Source: Purpureocillium takamizusanense
Lineage: Eukaryota > Ascomycota > Sordariomycetes > Hypocreales > Ophiocordycipitaceae
DNA length: 64,000 nt
Reading direction: 5' to 3'
Assembly: GCF_022605165.1 (NCBI RefSeq)
Contig: NC_063073.1
Span: forward strand, 744,001 to 808,000
A program made the translations under genes and the position numbers. Positions 21,937-35,292 of the stretch are shown one piece after another. The notes under the pieces were generated by a model, which was given only the letters and a program-made list of their open reading frames with translations, had not been told where the DNA came from and ran no database searches. Every line of letters begins with the position of its first letter. Within the stretch, counting starts at the first letter, position 1.

Positions 21937-24900
21937 GCGTTGTGAAGAACCGCTTCCGCCACCTCAATGCATGTGCGACGGGCGTCTGTCTCGTATCATG
22001 CTCGATTGTCGGGACGTGGACCAGCCTTTTGCGCCCTTGCAAGGCTGCTGCCATTGTGTGTGCCTGCCAGGATCCGTGATGAGGGCTCTTCAGGCAGGGG
22101 GAGCAGCTCCGTCTTGGTGTGTCAAACCGCTTTTGGGCTTCAGCCTCGCCGCGAGAGCGAGGAGGAGCCTTGCAGTTCAAGTTGGCTCTCCTCCCGCGTT
22201 GGTTCTGCATGTGGGAGGGACCGACCCGGGGGGAACTGTCCCTGTCCGGCGCCTGTCACTTTGTAATGAATCGATCCGGACCAATACCGACGATGCTGCA
22301 GGTCCAGTCGCCCTCCCTGGAGAGGCTGAGCAGGACAGGACAGGACAGCAACGCTACTGCTTGCTGGCCACAAACATGCTTCGCCTCCGAGACATGTTGC
22401 GCTTCCCCAGAACGTGCTGCTGCTGGGGGACAGAAGCAAATCTACAGAGTGACGCCAGAGCAGCTGGGGCCCCAAAGTCTGCCGGGCAACAAACGTGGGG
22501 TCTTTTGCCCCCGTCAGCACTTTCGAAAAAGTCAACCAGTCAGCCGGTGCGCCCCCTGCTGGGTTTTCCATCAGGTCAACGGGGACGGACCACGCGAGCC
22601 TCAAAATGCAGAATGCACAGCACGTCGCGGCCGGCAGTCCGTGTGTGTTTCTGCGCTGTGTCCTGCCGCTGTTTGGTATCTGAGGCAGTCCGCTGCAAGT
22701 GACGCTCCCAGTAGTATGTACTCTTCTTCATCACGCATCGTTCTGTGCAGACCGAGAGCTCCAACAGCCTTCCAGGATGCATTGTGTGGTCTTGGCCCCA
22801 TTACCACGGACAGCTGCAGTGCGTGGGTGCCACCCCTGGCTGCGCCGCCTTCTCTGCTGACGAGCCAGGTCCCAGGGAGGGTGACAGGGGTGACGCAATT
22901 TACACCACCTTCCAAAGCGTCGCGTCCTCCGTCACCCCCGACTTGGTGACATGAACAACGTCCACGTCGCGTTCGAGGTTTGGTCCAAGACTGAGCCCGT
23001 CGCCGATCGTCACCCAGGCGCCTCACCGCTCGGTACGGGAGGCCGTGGCTAGCATGCCATGCCAGCCAGCCCTGCGTGCGTCGCCGACCCAGACCCGCGT
23101 CATCGGTGCCGCTCCTATCCTTGGCGGGGGTTTCGGTGTGGCAGACCAAACAAGCTGGTGTTGAGAGGAGGGTGCCCGACCATCCCGGGCTCGCGAACAC
23201 CCCGGCCAGACCCGGGCCCGCGGCTCAGGATCTTGTCCTGCCCATTTGCCCCGTACCACTGCGACGGTGCGTGCGAGGAAGTCGTCCATCCAAGCCTTCC
23301 ATCTGCAGCATCTTTGGGAGCCTTGTCCTCCTCATCGTCGCCTTCGTCGTTGGTCGTCATGCACCCTCAGGGTGGGTTGGAATCTCCAAAAGTTGACCAG
23401 GGCACCCGAGCATCAACCACACGTGGCGCCGGCGCACCTTTCCGGTGGGTTGCGCCGCGGATGGCGATCCGTGTTCCGCCAGGTCCATGCGCGCAGACCG
23501 TCTGGTGAGAAATGCGACCGCAACCTGCAGGTGATGAGATGAGGCGGCTCCCGTTGGTAATGACATTCGTCTCTTGCCTGCGGGAAAAGTAGGCCATGCG
23601 GCTACACCCTGGCCAGCCGCCAATAACGACAAACACCAACGGCAACGACAATAATAAAACACGACGCCATCTTCAAGCCCGGATGCAGCCAGGCTTACAG
23701 CTGCCACGTCCGGATACGGACCACACGCACATGCTGAGACGTGCGGTAACGCGCCTGGAAACCGGACAACCACGACACGGGGAGACTGTAACTAGTCCGT
23801 AGATTGTACATTCAGCACCATGTTCGTCCCCGAATGCCCTGGCAGTGTAGTAAGCAGCGCCGGTTTCTGGTGCCCGGAATTCCCTTTCACCATTGACCAC
23901 ATCCCCATATCTATGCAGCTTTGGCGATGTAGAGGGCAGGTAGTTCAGTTCCTGGCGCCATGCAGGAACCATGCAGCCACCTTTGTTCTGCGTCGGAGGG
24001 GCGACGGAGTACTGCTCACTCAGTCGCTGTGCTGTCGCATATTCGCCTGCAATTGTAATGGCAGCGGATCGGGTAACTGAAGCAGCACCAAAGCACAGCG
24101 CATCCCTCAGAGGTGTCTGAAATGGAACCTTGCTCACATGAGCGTCACGCCCTGCGGGACGAAGCCCATCTTCCATAAAGTGGGCCAGCAATGAGCCCGT
24201 AATCAGGACTCAGGCCACCTCGCGCCACTTGCGTCGTAAGGCTCAGCTCTGAGCAGAGCTTCGGGGCTGTTTCCGTGCTGTGTTGCACCCAGACTGCCTG
24301 GTTTTGTTTTTAACGAGACACAGCGATTCTTTTGGTATCTGCGCACCAGCCCCTCCACTCTGACGTTATCGATGGGACCTCATCTGGTGTCGCGATAGCC
24401 CGGACCGCCACGATGAGGCTGAGAGGGCTGCCAACCACTGCGACCTGCAGGCCGGAGCTGGCTTGTGAGTGGGCCCCGACGGTTGACAACTTTGCCAACG
24501 ACGAGCGACTGAACGGACTGCTGGCTGACAGTGCGAGGACCTGGGTCCGTGGGCAAGCCAAGAGCACATCCCCTGCGGCGAGTGCGCGTTTCGTGTCGTG
24601 CCCAAAGCAGATAAGTTCGGCCCCCAATTCGCTAGGCTGGGTATCTTGTGGGCGGCTTCGACAAGAGAAAGCGAGCCTTGGGTGGTCCCTGCTCTCTAAC
24701 AAGTCGCCATACCAGATGTGCGGGGATTTACCACATGTCGTCGTCAAGAGGAGGCGGTCAGGCACCGAGTTATTCGTCACCAAGTCGCGTCGGAAAAATA
24801 CGGCCATTGCGTGGCTAAACGTCTACATGAGCCACGAGGACGCCGTGGCCGGATTCGAGATGAAATCGACTCGGCTTTATCATTGTTAGCAGCATGCTTC

Positions 24901-27064
24901 CGCCGGTTCCCCGCCGCGAGATCCGTCGCCAGTGCGTTCACGCCGCAGGCTCATTGCCGGACTAGGACAGGGAGCCAACGTTTGCCGCATTGGAGTGTGG
25001 GAAAAAGAAGATAAGGGCCAAAGCTTCTCGATCCAGGCTTGCACGTTGCTCCAACGGTTTCCGGCAATGTTCGGAGAGCCGCCTGAGGGCGTGTGCGCCG
25101 AGTTCGTCATTTGTGAACGATGTTGGTCCACGACTGCTGAACCACAGACCTGGAGAAGTCAATGCCAATGACAAATCCCGCGTTGGTTGAGTAACAGAAG
25201 CATTTCTTTTTTTTTTCCTCCCCTATCTTCATGTAGGTTGTCGGTCCCTCGTGCGACTTGTCTGTTGACTGGAAACCCCTTGCAAGCAGAGCAAGGTGTA
25301 CGCTGTCTGCCGGGTCAGATTGGTTGGATCACTGACTTTCTTGGCGTGTTGCGCCGTCTTTGGCGCTCCTGGAACAGGTCAGGTGCACGACGAGACGGCG
25401 GACGAATTATCCCTGCCCATTTCGCCGTCCAGCGTCTTACTACATGCCCGGGCAATGTGGCGGTGACATGACACTCGGCCGAGCCCGCTTCATCCCGTGG
25501 CGTTGCTGAACGTGTGTCTCTTGCATTCGTCAGAGTTGGTACGCATGTATCCAAGCCTTCTCGCACCGTCGCCAGAAAACGCCGGACGCCCATCAAGCGG
25601 TCTCGTGCGGAGTTCGGATGGCCACTTTGGCGCAGCGCTAGCGCGAGACCGCGACCCGAGCTGTCGGCGCATCTGGGGATTCCTTGCATCCGCATTGTCG
25701 GTGCATTACTAGCATCAGCATTACCAAGCCAAGCGTGTCCCATGCCCGCCATGCCAGCGGTCCTCCATCCCGGTCGCCCAGGTTGTCCAAGGCCTGGCTG
25801 GACGCACTCGACTCAAATCAGGCGTCGCGGCTGGCGAAACCAGATGCTGCACAACTCCACTATGCGGGCTCCGTGTAGAGTCAGTGCCTGGACCAATGTT
25901 GGACGTGCGTGGTCCAGCAGCATGATCGTCACGGCTGGCTCCGGTGCAATGTCGACTCGCAACGAGCCGTGCAGTGCCTCGTGCGCATGGTGGCAGTGAT
26001 CAGGGCTGCTGTTGACTAACACGGGGACAACGTAGTCTCAAACGCCTCAAGGCACGTGCAAGAGACCCCGATCTGACTCGCCACGTAAGAGTCGTAGTTG
26101 CTCAAGGTTGCGAAGGAGACAAGAGAACCGTGTGCGCCTGTCTGTACGAAGTAGAGCTACAGTCTTCTCCGTTGGGGTGCCCATCTTTCGCGGTCGCGTC
26201 GAGGGTGCCGTGTCTCACCACAGCCGCCCGCACCGCAGGCCGCCGCAGCCGCACAGGTGAAGCAATGGCCTTGGTACATTGTACGAAGTACGACGAATGA
26301 GCACTCCGCAGTCTCGGACACTGGACAAGTAGGGCAAGGAATGCCTGGGGAACTCGCACCCACTCGGTGCTCCGAGATGACCGTCTGCACAATGGACGAT
26401 TAGTGGGGTGTTTCGGCTGAGCAAATAACGAACGAACGTTGTACGCACATGTGCTGCCCACAAGACATTGCAACGGCCATGGCTGTGAAGCCAAATCGTG
26501 GGCCCGGGGGACCCAGTCCAGCAGCCACGTTAAGCGCCACCTGGGCGCCGGATCCACGCCACCCAGTCGTCGACTCGCCAGTTCCAACATCTAATTGCCT
26601 CGATGGCGCACGCGGCACGCTTCGCACCGTTCCCGCCCGGTCCGCCCTGGGGGTGGGAGCCCTTTTAGGCTGGGCCCTGACGTCGATGCGTACTGTCGGT
26701 TGTATGTAAGTGAGTACGTAGTACTACGTTTGTAGTTGTTGTAGAGCCGGTGATGGCCGGGCATGGGGAACTGTGCCGCAGCTGCGAGGCGGGCAACAGC
26801 GCAGGCGGAAGACGGTGGAGGAGGAATCCGTGCTGTGCCTGCGACATCGCCCTCGCACCGCCCGGCTGGATTCGTATCTTGTTCGTCCCCAGCTGCTGAG
26901 AACCTGGACTGGACTGCGCTCAGCGCGCATGGCTCGGTACTGGTGGGAAATGGTGGAGAGGGTATCTGGGCCCGGTGGCCCACCTTTTGGGCCGGGTGGG
27001 GGGCATTGCGCTTGGCCGATGGACGCTTGCACTTGGTGAGCATGGCGGGGGCGTGCCTGGGTGG

Positions 27065-27810
27065 GAGGTACCTTTTTAGTCCGGTACTAATGTACCTAAG
27101 GTACCTACGTACCTCTGTGTAAGCACCTTGCGCCTGGTACAGACTGCCCCAGAGAAGCTGGGTCCTGGCGGAGGGTGACGATGGGCGGTGACAATAGGTG
27201 ATGATGATGATAATGATGATGAGCGGCGCCTCATGCATGATGCCGCCGTCACCGACATTGACTGAGTGACGACGGAGTTTGGCTCCAGGTACCCAACGTG
27301 CCGCAGGATAATCCTTGGAAAGTACTAAAGATGAACATAATAGGTACCGTACCTAGTAGGCATCTGATAAGCGATGGCGGCGTCCGCAGGCTTCCGGTTT
27401 CCATCTTGCCGCTGAGTGCGTACCTCTGTACGTATGTACAGTATGTTAGGTACTAGGTAGTATGTATGTACGTAAGTACGTACCTAGGTGTATCGCGCCC
27501 GGACTTGTCTCGGGCATAGCTGCCCCTCCAAGATGCCCGGCAGCGCAGCTCACCGCAGCGCAGCAGAGCACAAGAAGACGCAAGGCAAGAGCAACTGGAC
27601 TGGACAGGGCAGGACTTGGCTGGGCAGCGGGGCATGGACGGCCAATTTCCAGGTACCATCCATGCCTGCGGTACCTAGTAAGTCACTTCCAAGGTAAAGC
27701 ATTGCTAGGTTAGCACTCCTATTTCCGCAAGTACCCAAGGCTACCTAGGGAGGTCTCCTTTCGTCCTTCCCAGGTAGGTACTTACCCTAGGTACCTTGGG
27801 TTGCCAACAG
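27065..27810. repeat. Long zone of TACCTA/GGTACC words
   Basis: Four dense sub-clusters (27065-27120, 27310-27365, 27420-27490, 27650-27810) of GGTACCTA, TACGTACC and TAGGTAC words, separated by ordinary sequence. This is the densest zone of this word family in the window. Confidence 0.65.
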
Positions 27811-30127
27811 CATCTGGAGGGCAGTCGCGGCCCAGCCAGTCGGTGTCCTGAAGCTTGGATGGCATCAATCGGGATGGACACCATCAGACCTCCATGATGG
27901 CTGCGGCCGACAGGCCAAGCTCCCGCTTGGCGACCCACCACCATCACGATGGCTGCAAGCTGGGGCTGGACTTGATGGAGACGGAACCGCTTGACGGAGG
28001 TTGCTCCTGCTGCTCCTGGTGGTGCTGCTGCTGCTGCTGCTTCGTCACCTTGCGACCCCTCAACTCTTCCGGAATCTCGTCGTCCAATTGTGAGCGGCCA
28101 TACACACGAGACCCCCCGGCCTTTGCGCATCCGTGCACCCATCCTCACCCGCCATGCGCCGCCGCGTCTTTGCTTCTTTCTCTGGGCCCAGCGCCAGGAC
28201 CCCCATCAAGGCCCCATCGCCAGCTCCAGATCTCCAGTGTCATGTGCGCTCGCGCCGCCGCCTGCTGCGTGCCCCCCCTCCCGCAGCCCCAGTGCCCTCG
28301 CAGCCACCAGATCAACTAACGGCCGCCAGACAAGGGGCCAAGGCCTGCCGACAGACGCCTTTTCGCCCACGACCTTGGCAGCCCATGGAAGCGGACCACG
28401 CAGTCGAGGGCAACTGAGATGCGCAACGCGCACAGCGCGAATGGCAGGGGATGGCGCGCACCGGGCATCATCTCGCCGCCGCCCTCGGTCGCGATGCCCT
28501 CGTCTTCTTCTTCGCAGCAGCTCCTCACTCGGCCAGTACTCCGTGCCTCGTACGGACCGTTGGACCGCGACAAGGACAGGGCGAGGCGGCTGGTAGCGGG
28601 GCATGAAGCATTGGATGAGAGCCGACGAGGCTTCACCCACACCAACCATGGATGCAGCAGGTTGGACCAGCACGGCGATTACAGACGGCTACTTGCAGCC
28701 CGAGGCCGGCACCCAGAATGGATTGCCGGTGCGTGGGAGGGGCGTGTGCAAGGGCCGGCACCTCCTCCACCAGCAGCAAGTCGCTTCTGTCACCTCTTCC
28801 CAAGGTACTTCGTCCTGCACAAAGGATGTGCTGCGCGCCTCGTCCATGAGAGGAGGCACTGGGCTCTGCAAACCCCGTGGGCAAGGCCGATCCATTCTTT
28901 CAGCACGGGCAGCGGGTGTGTCGCGGGTTGGCGTCGCTGGCGGCCCTCGTCCCACCCACACCCCCCTCCCCCGGCCCCAAGGCTGTCTGTCTGGAGCTCG
29001 AGCTCGCCCATGATCCTGGGCATTTGATGAGCCATCGTTGTGGGCGTCCACCCGCACGTCCCCCGGTTCGTCTTAGCCTGGCAAACTACTCTCTGCTCTG
29101 CTGGGGAGCGAGGGTCGGACTCCATGTCCGTGGCTCAGGACGCCAACCTTACCTCACCTCCAGCTCCTACTAGCAACAAGCAGCTCCTCGCCTTTGACCG
29201 TCTTTTTCTTCTCCTTCCTCGCGCGAGACCGGCAGACTCGCCACTCCTTGGACACTCCGTACCGCCGCGCGCGTCCTCCCACTGGCTGCGAATCTGACGC
29301 CTGTTTCTCGTCCGCACGCCGCCGCCAGCCTCACCAACATTTACAAGTACCAGACCGAGCGCAACTTGACCAGCGCGTCTTCCTCATTCTGCCTCACGCC
29401 GTGCTACATCAGCTCGTCCGTTGTACATCGCCCATCCTCCTTTCAGGTCCCCAGAGCTGCGCAGACGGGCCCATATACCTCCAGGACCCTCGAGGCGCCC
29501 TCGGCCGCGCCCTCAGCTGCTTCTTGGCGCGGGTACCCGCTGCTGTCTCTACTTGGACGCCTGGCCTCATCGACCGTGCTCGCACGTCCTCCACGCCAGG
29601 TAGGCAGGCAAGCCTGTCGTCAACCAGCTCCGTCGCCCCACTGTCCGCCTTGTCTGGGTTGCTGGATACGTTACCAGGTGGCTTTCGACGGAGACCTCGC
29701 CGGCGTGGTGCCGCTACCCATCTGCTGATCTTTGGCCCAGCCTCGCCGTCCCTCAGTGCTTGCGGGCTTGGTGGTGGTGACCCCCAGCTTCGGCTCCCTT
29801 CTCCCAGGTCCCATTCTGGGCCCTTTGGCCCAAATCTCCAACCATCCGCCGAGTGTTTTGCTTCGTTGCGGGCACGGCTCATGTCATCATAGCCTACCAA
29901 TCGTGCAAGGCTCGCCTTCCCACCCCCATGTCTTCCGGCCCGGTTCCTGCACTCCATCCAAGGGTCCAATAGTCGACCTACCCTCGACCTTCCGAGCCTC
30001 ACTCCCCGGGTGTCTGTTGTTTCGTCTTCAGCCCATGGTCGTCGCCCCTCCGTGGTCCCTGCTCTGCCTCTTACCTCGTTCCTGATTATGTGTCTGTGTT
30101 CCGTGGCGGTACAGCGAGCACACAAGC

Positions 30128-33100
30128 ATGGATCCAGGACCTTCTGACGGAAAACGCCCTCGCCTCTCATCTTGGTCAGCTTCCACAGCGCAAACTTCTT
30201 CCCTCCCACATCCTCATGCTACTCAAACCTCTCAACGCCCACCACCCCTCCACTCGACTCCTCACCCACCTCAGCAACACCCACAGCATCAACAACACCA
30301 CACGGCCGCAGGACAGTACAGTCAGGCATACCCTCCTCGAGCTGCTGAACATTCCTCTGCGCCGCCACCACCGCCGCCTCCCGCGGGCGTACACGGCCAT
30401 GTTCAGCACCCGCAACACCATCAACACCAGCAGCATACTGACGTCGACCGCCGCCCATACGAACCGGACACTCTTGCACCTATGCAGGACCCCTACCGAA
30501 CTCACCAGCAGCAACAGCAACCACCATCGCCCGTGCATGCTGCGTATCATACGTATCCCCCGCGCGAGTCGATTGTGAAGAGAGAGGTGGTAGAAGACCC
30601 TCGGCGGCCGAATTCAACCGGGCATGCGCCCGATAGCCTGCCACCTCAGCCTCACGCTGTGCCTGGCACGCAGGCTTCTGCGCCCCTCCAGCCGTCTACG
30701 TTCCCGTCAGATGGCCAACCTCGACACATGAGTTACGACAATGGCTCCTCGGTTCCCCCAACGCCGGGCGTATATCGTGCACCGACCTTCCCTCCACCTA
30801 CGCCGTCGCAGCAACCTTATGACGCCCACGGCGCATATCCCGCAGAACCCTTCTATAGCGTATATTCGTCTGTGGCCTCGGCCAAGAAAAAGAATACGCG
30901 AGCGTCGCAGGTTTGGCACTCTATAAGCCTCTTTATTCCGCGCTCGTCTAACTCGTCGCCAGGCTTGTGATCAGTGCCGCCAACTCAAGGCAAAGTGCGA
31001 TGAGACGAAGCCTTGCAAAACATGCAGAGACAAGGGTACTGAATGCAGATACCGAGACCCTGTCCCGAAGGCGTATGTATGCCCCGCATCAGCACCGTCG
31101 ACGAAGAGCTTGACTAACACTCCGAGGTCCAGTACCGACAAGGCTCAGGCCGATCTTCTCGAAGGTATGGCGATCGTGCAGAATGCCGTGCATAACGCCC
31201 TGCAGGCGTTCGGCGAACGCATGACGAAGCTGGAGGACAAAGTTTCCCAAATCTACGATTGTCTTCACCTGAAACAGAGTCCGGCGACCGAAGAGGACGT
31301 CAAAACAATCAATCACGGGTCGCCTTTATTCGAGGAAAGGCGCGACAGCCATTACTCTGGGATCGACATACCGCGCGATCAGATCGTCACCCCTACAGAG
31401 CGTAACGCCATGCGCGAGGCGGCTGAGGAGGACAAGCTCGAAGATGAACCGGGTCCACCCGTTCTTCCCGGAGAACCAGCTATCCCGATGAATCACACAA
31501 CGCTGGCCGGGCTCCTCTTGGACTGGGATCCCATCAAACACCTCACGAGACATCATGTGGAACGCGTCGGCATCCGTCATGTCGGCGAGTTTCCCATTAG
31601 TCAGGAGCAGAACCGGGGTCAGCTCATCGTCTACGGCCGCGGCGAGGCACCTCATCCGTCACACCAGCCAAGAGAGCTTCTGGATCACAGTCGGCTACCG
31701 GACGTGGCAGACGACTCTTCCGATATGGCATCGCCATCACCAGCAGCTGACTGGGGACATGTCAACGGCGGTCTCAGCCCGGGTGAGCAGGTGGACTATC
31801 GAGGCGGGGCACTTGCATTTGACGGCAATCCAGACTTTTCGGAGTCCAAGGTCTGGCCCTACGTGGAGAGCTTCAAGGAAAACATCCTTAATATGCATCC
31901 AATCATCCAGCCTAGGGTGCTACATGAATGGGTCGAGCACTTCCTAGATAGTTTGCCAAGGGTCCAACCCAAAACGTCAAAACCGCAGACCTCGCACAAG
32001 GCGTTTGCCGTTCGAGCCTCCATGGAGACCACAGGGTCGAAGCGCAAGCGATCTCCGGGGCCAGAATATGAGGGGTCCACGACGACAGGCCCGGTGAGGG
32101 CTGGGAAGCCAGACAGGACGATCAACACCGCCTTGGTCCTCACGATCTTGGCATTGGGGAAAATCTGTCTACACCGTGGTAACGTTCCAGACGCCGTCCA
32201 TCACTCCGACCAAGTTCCGCACGGTAGCCCTTATAGCCGCAATGGGGTGCCGCCGTCACCAACGCAAGGCTCTCCCCCCAGTCATTCCACACACTCGCAA
32301 TCCTCAGGCCTAGCATCACCTAAGGAGCCGGACCGCTTGCCTCCGAGTCGACGGTCGTCGATCCCCGGTCAAGGTGCGGTCCGCCAGGGTTATGATCTCA
32401 AGAAGAACTATGAAGTAATACCAGGCTTGGAGTACTTCGCCTTCGCCACCGACATCTTGGGAAACCACATGGGGGGTGTTACTAACATGAAGCACGTATA
32501 TGCCAATATTTTCGCGGGTCTCTACTATGGCCAGCTCGCGCGTCCCATAGAGAGCTTTGCCTTCATTCATTCAGCTGGTTATAAGCTTCAGGTCCTGATG
32601 CGGCCGTAAGTTACGTTGGCAATAACGATCTGTCACTCTATGCTAATATACTCCGTAGGAGCCTGAGCAAATTAAGAGAGATGAAAAAGAAACAGAAGTT
32701 CATCACGGAAGTCAAGTACAATCAGCTTGCCTTGGCGTTTTGGACATGTCTGCAACTCGAAAGGTGCGTAGCTCACACTCTTTACGATGGTATGCTGACT
32801 TTCCATGTCTAGCGATATAATCGCAGAGCTCCCTCTGCCGCCCTCTGGGCTTCTCGCGTACGAGGAAGACATGCCGCATCCTAATCTGAGCCTTATTGAT
32901 GGATTCGATACGCGCGTGCTCGATAGTTACCCAGGCCAGCTCTATCTAAGGACTCATCTCAATAGCATTCACCGAATGTTCTACGCCCCTAATGAGGACG
33001 CCGACTCAGGAAAGCTACAGACAGAGGCCAAGTTCAAAAACGTCTCTCTAGTAGCCGACTCAGTTTCGGGCATGAACTGGATCGCTCCCTGTTTCGCTTT

Positions 33101-33851
33101 CCGAGAGACTGACCCGCCGGCCGACGACGTACTGGGTGCTCGGCTGCGAGGCAAGTACTGGGGTGCCCAGGTCATCACGTATCGACCGTTCATCAGGATG
33201 ATCTTGGAATTCAACTATTCGAGGGGACACCAGGGTGTTTCAAACACTCTTCCCGTGGCAGAGTTTCGAAAAGGCATCGTTCACCCAACGATTGCCCCGG
33301 ATGCCAAATCGCCCAAGGACCTTGACGCGGAGCTGATCGGGTTGGCGATCAAGGGCATCAAGGCCCTTATTGAAAGCACAAGAGCATTCCATGGACTGGG
33401 GGACCAGCGCCCCATCATCACAAACGTCTTTGGCACGGCACATGCGTAAGTTCTTACCTCGGATTGTGAGGCATTGTTGCTGACAGCATTCAGCCAATGG
33501 GGTAATCTCGTAGTTCTTGCAGCAGCATACGTCGACCCCACACTACACGACAGCGTAGATGGGCAGCTGCTAAAGTCGCTTTTCGAAAAAACGATATCTT
33601 TTCTTAAGCAGTCCGCAACGGCAACGAGTGCACTTCGACTCGACATGCATATACTTGAAGGCCTGCAGCAGGATCTCTTCGTCCACTGCATACATGAGGC
33701 GAAGACGAACTCGAGCATCTCCAGCAGCGTCAGCTTGCAGACTCCGAAGATGTCTGCCACGGCAGCGCATTCTCTGCACCCGCAAGACCACCCGGCACAT
33801 CTGCAAGCCGCGTCTCCCCATGGGCACGTGGGAGTCCCTCACGCGATATGA
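30128..33851 (+). CDS. Zn(II)2Cys6 transcription factor
   Basis: Six exons: 30128-30910, 30963-31072, 31127-32605, 32659-32763, 32813-33445, 33494-33851; 1155 aa. Introns are 48-54 nt, most with CTAAC/CTGAC-type branch points; the first donor is GTTTGG, the others GTATGT, GTAAGT, GTGCGT and GTAAGT. Residues 1-261 are rich in Pro, His and Gln (HPHATQTSQRPPP, PPPPPPP, HQHQQH). The zinc cluster is split off by intron 1: C263, C266, C273, C279, C282, C289 (CX2CX6CX5CX2CX6C). A coiled-coil-like helix follows (LLEGMAIVQNAVHNALQAF..., about 305-345), then a long middle-homology region with VWPYVESFKENILNMHPIIQ and ILALGKICLH. The zinc cluster far from the N-terminus is less usual. Target genes cannot be told. 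The 1 kb upstream is CT-rich, suggesting a long leader. Confidence 0.92.
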
Positions 33852-35162
33852 TATAGGTGTCGCGTAGCGTTAGCTCTTCGACACGGAGATATGGCGTTAC
33901 CGACGGGTGACTACAAGCTCGCCTCAATACAAACAGTGCCTTGTTGCTCACGACACCGAACGCCTTGTGCAACAAACCGCCACAAAAAGCGCCAGCGATG
34001 GCGTGCAACATGACCCGAACTGGGCCTACGGGCGGAATTATACGTTGACAAGGGTTGTGGCAGTTCAATCGACCCAGGTTCGAGGCATCACGGCAGAGAG
34101 TAATATGCAGACCTGGCCGAGCCCGAATCGGCACTTTGCCGCCTACTCGGGCCGTCTGCCGGGTTTGTCATTTCATTTTTATTTCAACACGGACAGGCTC
34201 GTTGCTCGACCCGAGGAGGGGTCTCGTGATGACGCCTGTTGCTTTATTCTCACGGTTTCTCTCGAGTTATACCCAGGCAGGAAGGGAGTGGAGGAAATAC
34301 CAGAATCTACGTGGCAACAGGTCACCCTTTGCCCGAGGAAGCTGAATGATGGGCAGGTGATGTACAATCAGAATAAGTACAGGATGAGATTTGGGAAAGA
34401 TGGGCCGCATAGACAACGTCGGAGCCTATATGTCTGACTTGAAGACGGTCGAACCGGTTTGGAATAAAAAGAAACACGGTGCCGGTTCGCACGCTGCATC
34501 TCGGATGTACTCGATTGGGAATGCCATGCTGTGCTGAAAGTACCTGTCTCTTGCAGGTGACGCCTCGACACACCGCGGTATGGGGCGTAGGGCACGAGAG
34601 CGAGGGAACGAGATGAGGGGAAACAGGAGTCTCCGTCGCCGCGGGCCAAGAATGGCGCCAGTGGCGAGAAACGAGGCATGGGGAGTGTGCATGGGACCTG
34701 AAGTTGAGCCGGGAGAAAGATCGAGGCCGTGGGGACCGGGGATTACCAGCAACGGCGCATGCCGCGGCGGACCACCGCGGGCTGACTGAAGGCCCCACGG
34801 CGACGGCGATGTGGAGAGGACTGGGGGGTTGAGACCCGTAGAAGGATACGGAGAGAACCCCCTCCCATGTGCGTGCGTGCGTGCGCGTCTCGGCACACAC
34901 CTAGAATAGAGAAACGTAGAGAGATGCTGGCTCGCGCAGTGTGAGGGCGGTCCTGGGTGTACGAAGTATATACAAGAGTGTTTGTTGGCTGTGCGTACCT
35001 ACGCATGTGTGCATGCGTGCATTGCAGAGGTGTTCGTACAAAAGCTGCAGCCCAGTGACGTTATGTACGTAGTGATGTGATTCCGTACGGCTATGTCCCA
35101 AGTCCGTATACGTATGTTTACTACATGCGGTGTTGCCGGCGTGTTACGTGCTGCCGCCGCAT

Positions 35163-35292
35163 CATGTGTGTGTGTGCTGCGTGTGCGTGTGCTGCGTGTG
35201 CTGCGTGTGTGTCTGTGTGTCTTCCTTTGGTCCCTTGTTCCCTGTCTCTTTCTCTCCCTGTCTCTGTCTCTGTCTCTGTCTCTGTCTCTATC
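35163..35292. repeat. GTGT/TGCTGCGTG and (TCTGTC)n microsatellites
   Basis: A GTGT-rich stretch with repeated TGCTGCGTG, followed by at least five TCTGTC hexamers. Polypyrimidine on the plus strand continues to about 35450. Confidence 0.8.

Larger units (their letters stand above)
16603..30127. other. 13.5-kb stretch without a credible gene
   Basis: Many short frames exist on both strands, the longest 405 codons at 21485-22702 (+), but none shows domain character, a signal peptide, a plausible splice chain or unique composition. Contents include an inverted repeat (16653-16694), C12 (17093-17104), C15 (18245-18259), an alternating GC run (18536-18552), a (GGC)n run (18658-18680), G12 (18877-18888), C6G13 (19055-19073), TACCTA clusters (19576-19695, 27065-27810), C10 (20111-20120) and a TGCCA tandem (21910-21936). 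The last 1 kb (29.1-30.1 kb) is pyrimidine-rich and probably the promoter and leader of the transcription factor gene. It could hold noncoding RNA, decayed repeats or long regulatory DNA. Confidence 0.5.

Noticed and set aside
21485..22702. 405-codon frame in the gene-poor region
   Set aside because: Cys/Arg/Ser-rich composition with no domain, no signal peptide and overlapping open frames in other phases; looks like chance in GC-rich DNA.
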